The notes: generated by a model from the sequence alone, not told the origin. 64,000 nucleotides of DNA from Saccharum officinarum (GCA_020631735.1 CM036209.1:7849451-7913450); one strand, 5' to 3'; shown: positions 1 through 11,500, counted from the stretch's first letter. Program-made: numbers and translations.

Positions 1-928
1 GATCATTTGAAATTAACCCCATTCAAAAATAAGTTGGAATTAGAAGTGAATGGAGGGTCAAATGGGGCATCACACCCTAGCTCAAGGAGACATTGGACCA
101 AAGGTTGTGGTCTGTTGCATGCTGGAAAAGCGCAGCTAGGGTTGAAGGGCATTTTACCCTGGCCCAAGGCTCCATCGGACCATGTGTTGTAGGGATTGTA
201 CACCAAGGGTTTGGTCTACAAGGCATTGGACCGAGTTGCAAAGGTGCATTAGACCATTGGCTCCCGGTCTAATGGCACTCAGAGAGACCATGAGCATTGG
301 TCCGATGCAAGACATCAGATGGTCCATTGACCCTCCATTCAATGCAGTGCATTTATAACGGCTAGTTTAGTAGTTGGGGGTATTTATACCCATCCAACTC
401 ATCCAAAGAATCTCTCTTGACATTTGTTTCAGCTGATAGCATACATTGGAGACCATGGGGAGTTCATGCTTAATGGGTGATTGAGATTTGATAATCGCAA
501 GATTAAGGACTTCGTTAGTGCATAGGGAGTAGCAACTATGCATCCACCTTCCTCATTTGGGTCAAGTGAGAGTTTATGCTTGTTACTCTTGATGATCAAC
601 ATCACCTAGATGGCTTGGTGGCTATTAGGAGCTTGGTGATCTCTCAGTTGTGATTGTGAGAGGCCTAACTCATGGTGTAAACGGTTGTGGGTGATTCACC
701 ATGCCAGAATGGTGAAGAATCAACCCATAGAGAGCACTTGATCCTTGTGTGGATCAAGGGGGACCGACACCCCGTTGCACAGGAGCTCCAATGAGGACTA
801 GTGGGGAGTGCTGACTCTCCAATACCCCCAAAAAATATCGTTGTGTTCCTAACCCTTCTCCTTTACTTTAATGCAATTTATATTTACATTTTTACATTCC
901 TAAAATTGCCATGATAGAATAGGGTTGG
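1..928 (+). repeat. LTR fragment, Sirevirus-like, 5' truncated by window edge
   Basis: This is the upstream part of an LTR that resumes at 4018. It reads in the plus direction and resembles Element A's LTR. The segment around 740-815 (…GGATCAAG…GAGGACTAGTGGGGAGTG…) matches the reverse complement of 15900-15970, and 895-928 matches the A-type segment that follows. TATA-like TTTATA runs lie near 352 and 382. Degenerate short repeats around 100-310 (variants of GGACCA, CATTGG) occupy the place where the A-type LTR carries its CpG motif array. The left end lies outside the window, so it could be a solo LTR or a 3' LTR. Confidence 0.7.
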
Positions 929-3900
929 TGTTAGTATTTCTTAATGCAAATAGAAAGATTCCGCAAGCACATGGAATTACCATTGTAGCTTTCATCCGGA
1001 AGTATTCAGGGTACATATTTTCCATAGGGAATAGAGGTATTTCTTCTAACTAAGTCGTCCAAGGACAACACAAGGGGTAAAGTTAGAAAGGATAGAGATG
1101 GATTCCTGTAGCTTTTGTGTCTAAGGATAGATAAACTTTACTTTCACTTGTTTACTTTGGGCACCGGATTGCAACTGGTCTGCCAGTCGATGTCGGTGTT
1201 GGCATTTCTTAACGCAATCACCAAGTGAGGAGGTTTTAAGTCCATCACCGGTAACAGCGCTAGAAATGCCTGACTGGCATTCCTAAACATCATTACTTGA
1301 GAATGAGTTCCCTAACATTGGCTCCAGTGCATTGTTAAGGGTTTACAGTTGCAAGGTAATGACGTATAGAAATTCCTAGTTGGCATTCCTAACCGTCACT
1401 ACTCAGGAGTGTATTCCCTCAGCATTGGCGCGTATGCATGTTGGAAATTACAGTCTCTGGGTAATGGTACTTAGAAACACCAATCATGATATTCCTAATA
1501 TGTTTACAGACCAAAATCCACAAGCATACGGAACTATCATTGTAGTATTTCACCTAGGAGTATTTCAAGGTATCGTTATTTATATTTTCCCAAAGGAGGA
1601 CAAGGTGTTTGTATCTAGCATTGGTATAAACATGATTACATACTTGCAGGATGGACATAGCTTATTATAAGGGTAAAAATGGTATTTTGAAGATAGTGGA
1701 CACACATCTAGGTTAACCTCAAGAATAAAAGGAAAACAATGAATAAAAGAATGTTCCTACGTGGAGCCTGGATGTTCTAATATAGTCATGCAAAGAATAG
1801 TTGATAATCATACAAGTTATATGACTAGAGTTAGAGCTAAGTTTACGGGGAGATCCCCGGGCTTGGTCTGCTAGGCCATAGAGACATTACGAACTCCTAC
1901 ATGAATACCTGAACGTGAGGGATTACAAGGGACGGACAGGGCTGTCACCACCTACTGCCTACCCCTCAACCGTGGGGCACTGTCATATCCGCAGGTTTCT
2001 ATGTACCCGAGCACCACACCCGTGTACAAAGAAACTACATATACCCCCTAGGTCCCCGACCCTACGGATCGACAGGTAAAGGATATAGGCAAACCTAAAG
2101 GAACAATGAACCACCACCCCAACCTAACCCTACTTCTACTCATACAAATCATATGAACGTTGAAGAATGATGATGAACATGTCAAGATCATAGCATACAA
2201 ACTATAGACTAGTTTGTATATCATGATTATAACATGTTCAAGACTATACTCTAGTTCATATGCATTACTATATGATAAAGATAAAAACTTGCACTTGGAA
2301 GAACTCATTGTATTCATACCAAAATGTTGCTCTTCTTCCAAGGAGACAAGCTCTCCTTGTAGCTCTTGCCTTTGCTCACAACTACTTCTAAAACTATGAA
2401 AAGACAGTACAAATGGAGGTGAGGTGTGTAGCCCAAATGATATGTGTGTTGCATATGAGCTCTAGCCCTTCTTATATAGTGAAGCTTGGTCTGTTTGATG
2501 CAGGTAAATATGGAAACCACCCAAAACCGCCATAGCACACCGTCATACAACCGCCACAGGACGCTAGGTCTGGGCCATGCTGCCTGGAGTGCAGGCGCAC
2601 CCAGGGTGCGGCCGCACCCTGGCTAGTTCGCCTGGCCACCGCCTCTGGCCGGTGGGCTGGTGGCTGGGCCTGGGCCCCTCCTACAGTGGTGTTTGGCCCA
2701 GGTGTTTGCACGAAGGTGGGCTTCTCCAATGCTTTTGATTGCAGACTTTTGAAAATACGCCTTCAGCATTGCGCTTTCTTTCTTTATTTTGTGTATTTTC
2801 ACTTGTTTCCAGTTATGTGTCCTGCAAAATATGTTTCTCCAAAAACAAGTGGAACAAGGTCAAAGTATATGCATATGTGTTAAAAGATTGTTTATTTCTC
2901 CTGTTTTGGACTATAATTGGTGGTTCTAAATATGCAATAGTGACCGCCAATAGTTGGCCTGTAGCTCTATGTCATACCTAGACGTGGGGGATAACGAGGG
3001 ACGAATAGGGCTATCACCACCTGCCACCTACCCCTCAACTGTGGGATACGAGGCAAACAAAGGTAGCCTCTAGCCTAGACACTACGTCTATGCTATCGAC
3101 TACTACTCTAGCATTCGCGAAGGGTTATCCGTCTTTATCAGGGCCCTCTACTAGAGTTCCGCCACAAGGACGGACGACGAACCCACAAACAAGTAAGAAT
3201 AGAGCTTAACTAATCAAAAGACTTAATGCCATAAGAACCATGAACACTCACTTAGTGGAAAGCTCCGTTGAGGCACAAGTATTCGTCGAGGTACAAGCTC
3301 GGGGAGACACCAACAAGTCGGGCTCTTCTCTGTTCTCTCCCTCACATCTCTCCCAAATACTCAACTCTACTAGCTATGGCCTAAGCCTTGGAGTGATGCT
3401 CAAGTGTGTGCTCTTTGCCTTGATGTGTTGTTCAAATGAGGAGGAGGGAGCCCCTTTTATAGGTGGAGAGGAGGGGGTCTTTGGAAAAAAGGCATCATCC
3501 CCACATGGCAAGCACCAAACCGACCTCAAGGTACGTTGAACCTGGCCGAAACCATGTGAACCGCCTTGGGGATGTCGGTTTGAACTGACCTGGCAAGGTT
3601 GGGCTCGAGCCAGGCCAGCATGGGTGCAGCCGCACCCCTGTTGGGCCACCTTGAGTCCAACTTTGTTGTGCGGTCTTCTTTGATCTTCTAAAGTGGGCCT
3701 ATGTTAGTTATACGCAAAGTGGGGTTCGTTTGGAAGGGTTTTGGGCTTGCTCTCCACTTGTTTTGGGCCCTGATTTGCTAGGCTGTGGGCCACCTTCCCC
3801 TTGGGCTCGTGTCGGGTATTCATATTGTTGTATTTCTTGTATACTTTAGGTACATTTCTTGTATAATTCCGACATGTCCTCCTATAAATGAACAATCACC

Positions 3901-4012
3901 AAAACTTATGGAATTGATTAGTTATAAGCCCTAATTCTAAGTTTGGTGTCCATATTGGTTCATTTTATGTGATAATTGGTGGTTGAAAAATGTGAGTTAA
4001 GGACCACCAACA
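929..4012. mobile_element. 3.1 kb LTR-like element inserted in the LTR, TSD GTTGG
   Basis: The insertion begins TGTTAGTATTTC and ends GACCACCAACA, with TG…CA termini. It is bounded by the 5-bp direct repeat GTTGG at 924-928 and 4013-4017. Removing it rejoins the interrupted LTR. It holds no intact retrotransposon frame. Inside are two diverged copies of a unit of about 1.05 kb (roughly 1900-2953 and 2975-4012). Shared landmarks are the CGTGAGGGATTACAAGGG-like block (1915 and 2986), a GCCGCACCC block (2608 and 3628) and the end segment ATAATTGGTGGTT (2910 and 3971). It may be an old LTR element whose copies collapsed, or a non-autonomous derivative. Confidence 0.7.
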
Positions 4013-4017
4013 GTTGG

Positions 4018-4161
4018 AACCTAGAGTGCAAAACTTTGTGCGTAGGACAGGAAACACTTTAGGCACTAGGGGTGAAATGGGCTAAGCGATAAGCTTTATT
4101 TGTTGTGAAAATTTTAGATTAGCCTAATTCACCCACCATCTTGGGAACCTTTATCCTTTCA
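4018..4161 (+). repeat. 3' end of the interrupted LTR
   Basis: This is the continuation of the LTR at 1-928. It matches the end of Element A's LTR (AGGCACTAGGGGTGAA, then a CACCC…CTTGGG…CCTTTCA end) and finishes in CCTTTCA at 4161. No primer-binding site (TGGTATC…) follows, so this end is the outer edge of a solo or 3' LTR. Confidence 0.7.
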
Positions 4162-5015
4162 ATAGCGAAGTAGGAAAACCGCATTCAAATAGCTAGCAAA
4201 GTGAGAAAAAGCAAAACCTTTTGTTAAACCTTAGTTAAACAAAAAGGTCTACTTTATCTAAAATCCTAGTTAGTCCAAAATCCAACAAAAAATCTAAATC
4301 CAAATGAGTCCTTCTGGTTCTATCAACCGGCTCGGTCTTGGGGGCTTCGAGCTGTGCGGTGGCACTGGACCCTCGACGTCAAGGGGCCTAGCCTCATATA
4401 TGTAAGCGGTAGGTATAGAAGCCACGGAGACTCAGAGAGGCACGCGTACATGAAACCTTCTGTCGATTTGGCTTCCGCGTCGGCACGACGCGTTTCACCC
4501 TCCCGCCACGCCGGCCACTGTTTCTTGCTCGTTGTAGCAACCACGAGCAGCGGCGGCGCCCAGACCACTCTCCGTCAATCCGTTCAGGCCTTCCGGGAGA
4601 CACGACACTAGGGCAGTCGCAGACATCCAAGTCTCGTATCAAGATTTAATTTGCTTTTGTCCCCAATCTTTTTCTTCAGAACACAGGGATTTAGGTGTAA
4701 TTAGGCCAGCAAATATATAATCATTTTCTCTAGTTCTCAACTTCGTAATTTACTAGCACTTCTTTTTATTATAGTGTTGAATTGAATCTAATATGAAATA
4801 ATTTTCGTACATCTTGTACATAAATTTCTTTCGTCTTAATTTAGCGGCAGAGCCTCTGCCCTTGTTTTAAAAAAATTATTTTCACACATTACTTATTAAT
4901 TTATAAATTTACAGTGAACTCCGCATCCGTAAATGTTAGAATTTTTTTAAGATAAGATATTTAACTTGTTTGATAAGAATGATTTTTGTTTACATTACAC
5001 TTATATTGATTTGTA
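4162..5015. other. Gene-free DNA
   Basis: A GC-richer patch (4320-4620) with short open frames on both strands is followed by AT-rich DNA. No protein family, splice structure or repeat boundary was recognised. Confidence 0.5.
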
Positions 5016-5023
5016 TTGACGGG

Positions 5024-5530
5024 TAAGGATGGCAACGAATCGGGTTCGGGGCGGATATCCGCGGGTTTCGGGTCCTATGGGTTCGGGTTTGGGGATGATT
5101 TCTCACCCACGGTTTTCGTGTTCAGTTTCGGGTTTGGTATCGGGTTCGGTTTTGGGTTTGGTTTTCCACCCGTGGATATCCAATGGATATCCAAAATAAA
5201 TCATTTGGAATCAAAACTCATGTTTATAATATGGTAATAATAACTTGTTTACTTAGATTATTAAATCTATTCAAAATTGACTCATGAAAATATTTATTAT
5301 TTGTTGCTTCTTATTTATACATGTGAATATGTGTATATTTATCCGCGGGTTTCGGGTATCCATTCGGGTTTCAGGTATCCGTTTGGGTTTCGGGTATCCG
5401 CGGGTTTGGTTTTGGTGATGGATTTCCACTTGAATCGGTGTTCAGTTCGGGTTCGGGTTTCAACTTCGGGTTTCGATTTTGGATGCACGGAGACTCCACC
5501 CGATCCGAACCCAACCCATTGCCATCCTTA
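5024..5530. mobile_element. hAT-like MITE with GGGTTTCGGGT-rich interior
   Basis: The terminal inverted repeats are TAAGGATGGCAACG and CATTGCCATCCTTA. They are flanked by an 8-bp near-identical direct repeat, TTGACGGG (5016-5023) and TTGACAGG (5531-5538), the duplication size of hAT elements. The interior consists largely of short degenerate repeats of GGGTTTCGGGTATCCGCGGG. No transposase frame is present, so it is non-autonomous. Confidence 0.75.
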
Positions 5531-5664
5531 TTGACAGGCATATCTTTCTAGCTTTGCTCTAGACCCTAGATTGATAGGACCGGGCCTGTCTATCAATAAT
5601 CAAACCCACACTCAAAGTGGTTAGACCGAGACAACGGTTAATGTCTATATAACCACCATCTTGT

Positions 5665-6425
5665 CTCCACGCGGAGAATTTTTATAATTTAATTCTTTTT
5701 TAATAAATATTTTAATATTAACCGTCTCTGAAAATATTTTGCATCAAGTAGCCCCTTTGGTCGTGCCAATTCCGCTTGGCGCGACCAAATAACATAGTTG
5801 CGCCACAAGCGTTGGCACGGTAAGATACGACATATTCGACGGTGTTTTCGACGTGAAAAAGCTTGTCATGCCACTCCTACTGGCGTGACAGAACTTTCGA
5901 ACAATCATAACTCTTCAACACGACGTCGGATGAAGATGGTTTTTATATGAAAATTGTAACTTTCTAGTTTTGAGTTTTTCGTTTAACGACGTTAAGATGC
6001 TCAAAAAAATTATATAAAGTTTCAGCACCAAAATGATCGCGTATTAGCGCTTGTCGCATTAGAAAAATAATATATTTTTTATATGAATTCAAATAAAGAT
6101 ATCATTTATATCAAAGTTGTAGCTCTCAATGAGATCTACAACTTTGTAGTTTTGAGTTTTTACATTTGAGATCGTTAAGATGCTCGTGAAAATAATATAT
6201 AGTTTCAGCACGAATATGCTTATGAAGCTTTTCCACGTCAGAAACGTCATTGAATGTGTCGTATCTTGCCGCACCAACGCATGTGGCGCGATTACGTTAT
6301 TTGGTCGCGCCAGCGGGATTGGCGCGACCAAAGGAGCTATCTGATACAAAATATTTTCTAGGACGGTTAATATTAAAATATTTATTAAAAATGATTAAAA
6401 TTTAAAAAAATCCCCACCACGCAAT
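5665..6425. mobile_element. Fold-back element with long inverted repeats
   Basis: The left arm (about 5668-5870) and the right arm (about 6225-6424) are imperfect inverted repeats of up to 200 bp. Both contain ATTTTAATATTAACCGTC, a block of CTTTGGTCG and GGCGCGACCAAATAA, and a GATACGACA…GACGT segment, mirrored about the centre. The centre also has a direct repeat (5966 and 6152: TTTTGAGTTTTT…GTTAAGATGCTC…GTTTCAGCAC). This suits a MULE-type or fold-back non-autonomous element. No clear target duplication was found, so the outer limits are uncertain. Confidence 0.6.
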
Positions 6426-6724
6426 TCCTCCTTGTCTCATCCCGAATCACGCCTGCCCGATGATGAGCGGCCACCTCCTCCACTGATGCCGGTGCACTAG
6501 CCTCGTATACCAACGCAAGTGAGCCTCCTCCCCGCTTGACGCTCCCCATACCCATCACCCATGCCCGCCGCCAGTGACCCTCTCTCCGCTAGATTCATCG
6601 CATGACTAATGCCTGGATCCACGGTGAGGAGGCTGAATTAGACTAGATCCCAAATTGAATCTTTCTCGTTGGTAAGCAATCCTAGTTTGTCCTCCTCCTC
6701 GGCTATATTCTATTGTCCAAAGGG

Positions 6725-6790
6725 TTCATCGTAAGGCCAATGGGTGGAGTTTTTTGTTTCATCGTAAGGCCAATGGGTGGAGTTTTTTGT
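6725..6790. repeat. 33-bp tandem duplication
   Basis: Two near-identical adjacent copies of a 33-bp unit beginning TTCATCGTAAGGCCAATGGG. The flanks (6426-7024) show no gene. Confidence 0.85.
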
Positions 6791-7024
6791 TTTTCATTGA
6801 TTTCAATATGCGGGTGCCTGGAAGAAGTATTTAAGGTGTGTATGGTTTGCAGCCTTCCAAGTAGCCTAGCGACTAGGTAGCAATCTTCACCCTAGGCGTC
6901 TAAAATCGGACAACTGTGAGCGAGCGCAGCGCGCCAGCGCCTGATAAGGCTATCTGGGGCGCAACCAAACAAGCCCTTACAAGTCCGATTTTAAGCTGTC
7001 CCAATACGTCCATTATTTGGTCTA

Positions 7025-7235
7025 CTCCCTCCGTCCCAAAATAGATAATCCTATAACATTCAAATTTGTTCACAAAATAGTTGATCTTCTCAACGCTTTT
7101 TTTTTCTTTTCCCAATACATTGTATCTTTTTCCAATACATCTCCATCTCTATACTCCTTGAGAGATTGGTCTTTTGGCTCAGCATTGTTTATCGTGAGAG
7201 TTTCTAAAACATCAGCGAATATGGGAAGGAGGGAG
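7025..7235. mobile_element. Stowaway MITE (Tc1/mariner type)
   Basis: The element starts CTCCCTCCGTCCCAAAATA and ends GGGAAGGAGGGAG, which is the Stowaway terminus. It is flanked by TA at 7023-7024 and 7236-7237. At 211 bp it has no coding capacity. Confidence 0.88.
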
Positions 7236-8757
7236 TAATTTGATTGGTGTCTAACTTTACTACAAATATAATTAAGTGTACAAAAAGTAGAGGAAACAAA
7301 TCGAACGCCACACTCATGCTACGTTAATGTTTGGCATGAAAAAAAACTATATAACATTGGCGCTGTACTTGTCACGTCTAAAAACTATGATATGTGTTAC
7401 TTACGATGTGGTAAAGTATTATCATCAACCATTGTAAAAAGGTAAGGTAGACTCGCGACCTGCCTCGCCCTAGCGAGCACCACCGCCACCCCGCTGGTCC
7501 CCCTCCCTTCCCCTCCGGCATCTCGCCGCAGGCCGAAGGGAGTGGGGATCTATCATTTTTAATAAGTTTTCCTACTAGATCGAGTCTTTCAGGAGTAGGG
7601 TTTCTCCATGCCTAGTTTCTTTATACTGGGGACTTATCTCCTTCTCCTCCTCCCCAGCAACGGCGATAGGGCAGGGTGGATTTGTTTTCTCCATGGCGGC
7701 TCTGTGGAAGATGAGGGCGACAATGGTGTCAACAACTTCCTCGCCTTGACGACATAGAGACTTGGGTTTCCGAACTGCAACATCAATGCGGAGATGATGT
7801 CGCTGCCATGGAATAATTTTCTCCGGTCTCTTCTCCATTTTATTATGGTTAGATTGGACCACGATGAAGGACCAGGGAGAAAAATTTTCAGATCAGTCTT
7901 CCTTATTCTTCGGTGATAGAAAGAAGAAGAAGAAGGAAGACACAAGAAAGAAGAAGTTTCTCCACTTCGCCTGCGGGAATGTTGGTCGTCGTTCGTTGGG
8001 CATCTGTTCTCAGGCCTTTTGCCGAGTGTTTGCCTGTGCGGTCATCTATACGAATCGTCATACAGGTTTGGAGTTGAGATTTGGAGCTATACAAAGCGTG
8101 GGTACAATTTAGTTGATCATTTTCTAGATATACATAGTGTATCCCAGAGTGCTTGTACCGTGATTGTGTACTCAGCTATGATCTAATATAATTCTTCTTT
8201 CGTCTAAAAAAACCGAGTAGAATTTTTTTTCCTTTGGGCAATACTTTAACAACAAAGATAAAAAGCATATTTGACCTATTTATAATATATAATATACAGT
8301 AACAAAAGTTTGATTATTAGAAAGTAACTACTTTTTATACAATCAAGCTAATTGTTAGTAAAAAATAACAAAGTTTGAATTTTGAAATACATGCATGTCT
8401 TATTTGCTATTTATTCGGACCAAATAGTCATGACTCATGAGTAAACGGGATAAACGGCGGATTAAACGGACGCAACGGGCCAATGTGCAGCGTTTGCTCA
8501 GGGCGTGAATGGACTAAGCGATCGTGTAGGTTAACAGTGTGATTTGGAACACAGGGAATATGAGTATTTGCACGCTCCCAAACGTAAAGCATGCACAGTG
8601 CGTACGAGGCGGAGTATCTCTGTTTGTCAGGACAGTTTGACAAACCGTAGATTCTGTCCGGTTTGACTTTGACCCATCATCACGTGAAACAGTGACAGAG
8701 TAGGAGGAATAGTCCACCACGACCACCAAGGCATCGACGTGAACTTGCAAACAGTAA
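7236..8757. other. Gene-free DNA with a possible retroposed segment
   Basis: A GC-rich stretch (about 7440-7560) and short frames such as 7864-8112 match no family I recognise. The stretch ending at about 8206 (ATAATTCTTCTTTCGTCT then AAAAAAA) looks like the A-tailed 3' end of a LINE or retroposed transcript, but no reverse transcriptase or 5' end is visible. Confidence 0.35.
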
Positions 8758-9389
8758 GGCCTTGTTTAGGCCCGTTTACTTTCCATGCAAATCCAAAATA
8801 TTTTCTCTACTACTCGTCACATCGAATCTTTGAACGCATGTATGGAGCATTAAATGTAGGTAAAAAAATAACTAATTGCATAGTTTGTCTGTAAATGTCG
8901 AGACGAATCTTTTGAGCCTAGTTAATCCATGGTTGAACAAATTTTATCAAATAATAACGAAAGGTGCTACAGTAATCTTTGAACGCATGCATGGAGCATT
9001 AAATGTAGGTAAAAAATAACTAATTGCATAGTTTGTCTGTAAATATCGAGACGAATCTTTTGAGCCTAGTTAGTACATGGTTGAACAAATTTTGTCAAAT
9101 AACAACGAAAGGTGCTATAGTAACTTTTCACCCATTTTTTCCACTAGGGTGTGTTCACTTCACGAAAAGTAGGTGAAAAGTTATTGTAGCATCTTTCGTT
9201 GTTATTTGGCAAAATTTGTCCAATCATGGACTAACTAGGCTCAAAAGATTCGTCCCGACATTTACAGACAAACTATATAATTAGTTATCTTTTTTACCTA
9301 CATTTAATGCTCCATGCATGCGTCGAAACATTTGATGTGATAGATGGAAGAGGAAATATTTTGGGTTGGGATGAGAAGTGAATAAGGCC
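8758..9389. mobile_element. Pair of head-to-head PIF/Harbinger-type MITEs
   Basis: The left member (from 8758, GGCCTTGTTTAG) is one family copy in plus sense. Its core is tandemly duplicated with a 149-bp period (8825-8973 and 8974-9122). The right member (9147-9388, 242 bp, GGGTGTGTTCACTTC…AATAAGGC) is the same family reversed. CTA flanks the right member (9144-9146 and 9389-9391). TAA flanks the whole pair (8755-8757 and 9390-9392), so the pair may have moved as one unit. Confidence 0.7.
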
Positions 9390-9399
9390 TAACACAATT

Positions 9400-9660
9400 G
9401 TGCATGTTTAAGGTTGGCAAAAATGCACTGTAGTGCTACTGTAGCATTTCGTTTGTATTTGGTTAAATTTGTCCAAACATTGACTAATTAGGCTCAAAAC
9501 GTTTGTCTCACAAAATATAACAAACAATGTACAATTAGTTTTTAATTTTATCTACATTTAATACTCCATGTATGCGCCGACATTGTGATGTGATGGGAAT
9601 CTTCTGTCTGTAAAGTGCCAAATTCTAAATTCCGGAGGATAAACAGTGGAAGAAAGGGTC
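9400..9660. mobile_element. Degenerate MITE remnant
   Basis: It contains the internal signature of the local family (GCTACTGTAGCATTTCG, TTAGGCTCAAAA, ATTTAATACTCCATG, GATGTGATGGGAATCTTC), but the ends are eroded and no target duplication was found. Confidence 0.5.
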
Positions 9661-10044
9661 GGCCCTTATTTAGGGGCCGTTCGGCTGGAATTATAAGCCG
9701 GCTGAAAAACACTGTTGGCTGATTTTTTGTGAGAGAAAAATACTGTTTCGGCTGAAAAAACAAGCCGAATAAGACGGATTATAAGCCAGATGAACAGGAC
9801 CTTAGTTCCCCAATTCTCCCTCAAATTCCACTGTGCAAAAAGAAGATTCCCCGTCACATCAAAATGTCAGCAAATACATGGAGTACTAAATGTTGATGAA
9901 ATCAAAAACTAATTACACAGTTTTGTTATACTTTACGAGACGAACATTTTAAACCTAGTTAGTCAAAATTTGGATAATTTTTACCAAATACAAACGAAAT
10001 GGTACAGAAATTCTGATACAGTGTTCCGTGAACTAAACGAGGCC
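9661..10044. mobile_element. Tourist-like MITE interrupted by a smaller MITE
   Basis: The outer element runs GGCCCTTATTTA to GAACTAAACGAGGCC. Its body has the family core (AAAAAGAAGATTCCCCGTC, CAAAAACTAATTACACAG, CTTTACGAGACGAACATTTT). It is split after TTTA at 9672 by the element at 9673-9801; excising that rejoins the family's normal start. The outer target duplication is not clear. Confidence 0.65.
9673..9801. mobile_element. Nested 129-bp MITE, TSD TTA
   Basis: It starts GGGGCCGTTCGGCTGG and ends CAGATGAACAGGACC, flanked by TTA at 9670-9672 and 9802-9804. The core TTTTTTGTGAGAGAAAAATA is shared with the element at 50443-50558. Confidence 0.72.
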
Positions 10045-10452
10045 TTGGAGAAAGTGCAGTGAGCGGGGGACAAGGACGACCGTCAAACGAGGTGAGGCCG
10101 GAGAATATGGGTTCCCTGGCTTTCCGTACCCAGGATCGCATGCAGATGCGGTGGCCCATCAGCCCAGCCCTCCTTTTTGACCTCTGGGAGCCCTCGGTCG
10201 GGGCGCCGGTTGGGCATTGCTCCAGCCTCCAGCAGCAGCAGCATCAATCAAGTGCAGTGCGTGCTCACATCACCATGCCGCCGTGCTTCCCTCTGTCCCT
10301 GTGTGTGGGCCTTTGGGCGTCCTAGCCTAGCCTAGCCAGAGAATCTTCCTGTCCAAACGTCCCGTGCTCGTACCTCTCGAAATCCCCTCACGCCGACTAC
10401 TCACTCCTGAGTACTACTACACGAACAAAAAATATTAATGAAGGAAGTTGCG
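10045..10452. other. Gene-free DNA
   Basis: GC-rich unique sequence with a short open frame (10059-10325) that lacks recognisable motifs. No gene call is supported. Confidence 0.4.
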
Positions 10453-10712
10453 CTTGTTTAGTTTCTCGATTCTCCTCAAATTCCACTACGTAAAAAGAAG
10501 ATTCTCCGTCACATTAAAATGTCGGTAAATACATGGAGTACTAAATATTGATGAAATCAAAAACTAATTGCACAGTTTTGTTGTACTTTACGAGACGAAC
10601 ATTTTAAGCCTAGTTAGTCAAAATTTGGATAATTTTTACCAAATACAAACGAAATGCTACAGGAATTCTGATACAGTGTTTTTCTTCCCAATTCCATGAA
10701 CTCAACGAGGCC
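10453..10712. mobile_element. Tourist-like MITE
   Basis: Begins GCTTGTTTAGTTTCTCG and ends CTCAACGAGGCC. TGC flanks it at 10450-10452 and 10713-10715. The core is nearly identical to that of the element at 9661-10044. Confidence 0.7.
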
Positions 10713-10790
10713 TGCGTTGCGTGCTCATCGAAACCATCCAAACAAACATATTAAATGTGTGTTGCGTGCTCATCAAAACCATCCAATTCA

Positions 10791-11034
10791 GGGTGTGTTC
10801 ATTTCGCGAAAAGTAGCTGAAAAGTTAGTGTAGCATCTTTCGTTGTTATTTGGTAAAAATTGTCTAATCATGAACTAACTAGGCTCAAAAGATTCGTCCC
10901 GACATTTACAGACAAACTATGCAATTAGTTATATTTTTTACCTATATTTAATGCTCCGTACATACGTCGAAAGATTCGATGTGATTGGTGAAAGAGGAAA
11001 TATTTTGGGTTGGGATGGGAAAGTGAACAAGGCC
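10791..11034. mobile_element. PIF/Harbinger-type MITE, 244 bp, TSD TCA
   Basis: Termini GGGTGTGTTCATTTC and GTGAACAAGGCC, flanked by TCA at 10788-10790 and 11035-11037. Same 242-244 bp family as 11568, 14162, 32141 and 54754. Confidence 0.85.
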
Positions 11035-11044
11035 TCACATGCCA

Positions 11045-11255
11045 GGCCTCGTTTAGATGCCATTATGTAAAAAGAAGATTCTCCATCATATCAAAATACC
11101 AGCACATGCATGGAGTACTAAATATAGATAAAATCAAAAACTAATTACATAATTTAGTTGTACTTTACGAGACGAATCTTTTGAGCCTAATTAGTCAATG
11201 TTTGGACAAAAATTTACAAATACAAATGAAATGCTAGCATAAAGAATCTGTTACT
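11045..11255. mobile_element. Tourist-like MITE, right end lost
   Basis: Begins AGGCCTCGTTTAGATGCC and carries the family core (AAAAAGAAGATTCTCC, CTTTACGAGACGAATCTTTTG). The expected mirrored end is absent; the sequence runs at 11256 into another inverted-repeat element. Confidence 0.65.
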
Positions 11256-11466
11256 GTGGCTCCGGCTCCCGTCCCTCCGCACCTGTCGGCCGCTCATGGA
11301 CCGACAGGAGGCTACTGTTTATCGAAGCCGTTTTTCTCTCTCCTCCTTTCCTCTCTCACAGACAGAGGCGGAGCCGAAGAAGCTCGTTTTTCGGGCTTCG
11401 CGGCTCCGGCTCTGCCTGACACCTATCGGCCCATGGGTGGCCGACAGGTGCGGGAGCCGGAGCCAC
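11256..11466. mobile_element. GC-rich inverted-repeat MITE
   Basis: Roughly 48-bp imperfect inverted repeats. Both ends read GTGGCTCCGGCTCCCG followed by CACCTGTCGGCC and CATGG when the right end is reverse-complemented. Overlapping open frames here (such as 11256-11654) arise from this symmetry and are not a gene. No target duplication was identified. Confidence 0.6.
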
Positions 11467-11500
11467 CGGGGCCATGCCAAAGAGGGCCCAAACATCCCCC

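Noticed and set aside
5016..5534. Gly/Phe-rich frames at 5016-5237 and 5277-5534 that look like a repeat protein
   Set aside because: They are translations of the GGGTTTCGGGT repeats inside a hAT MITE bounded by target duplications.
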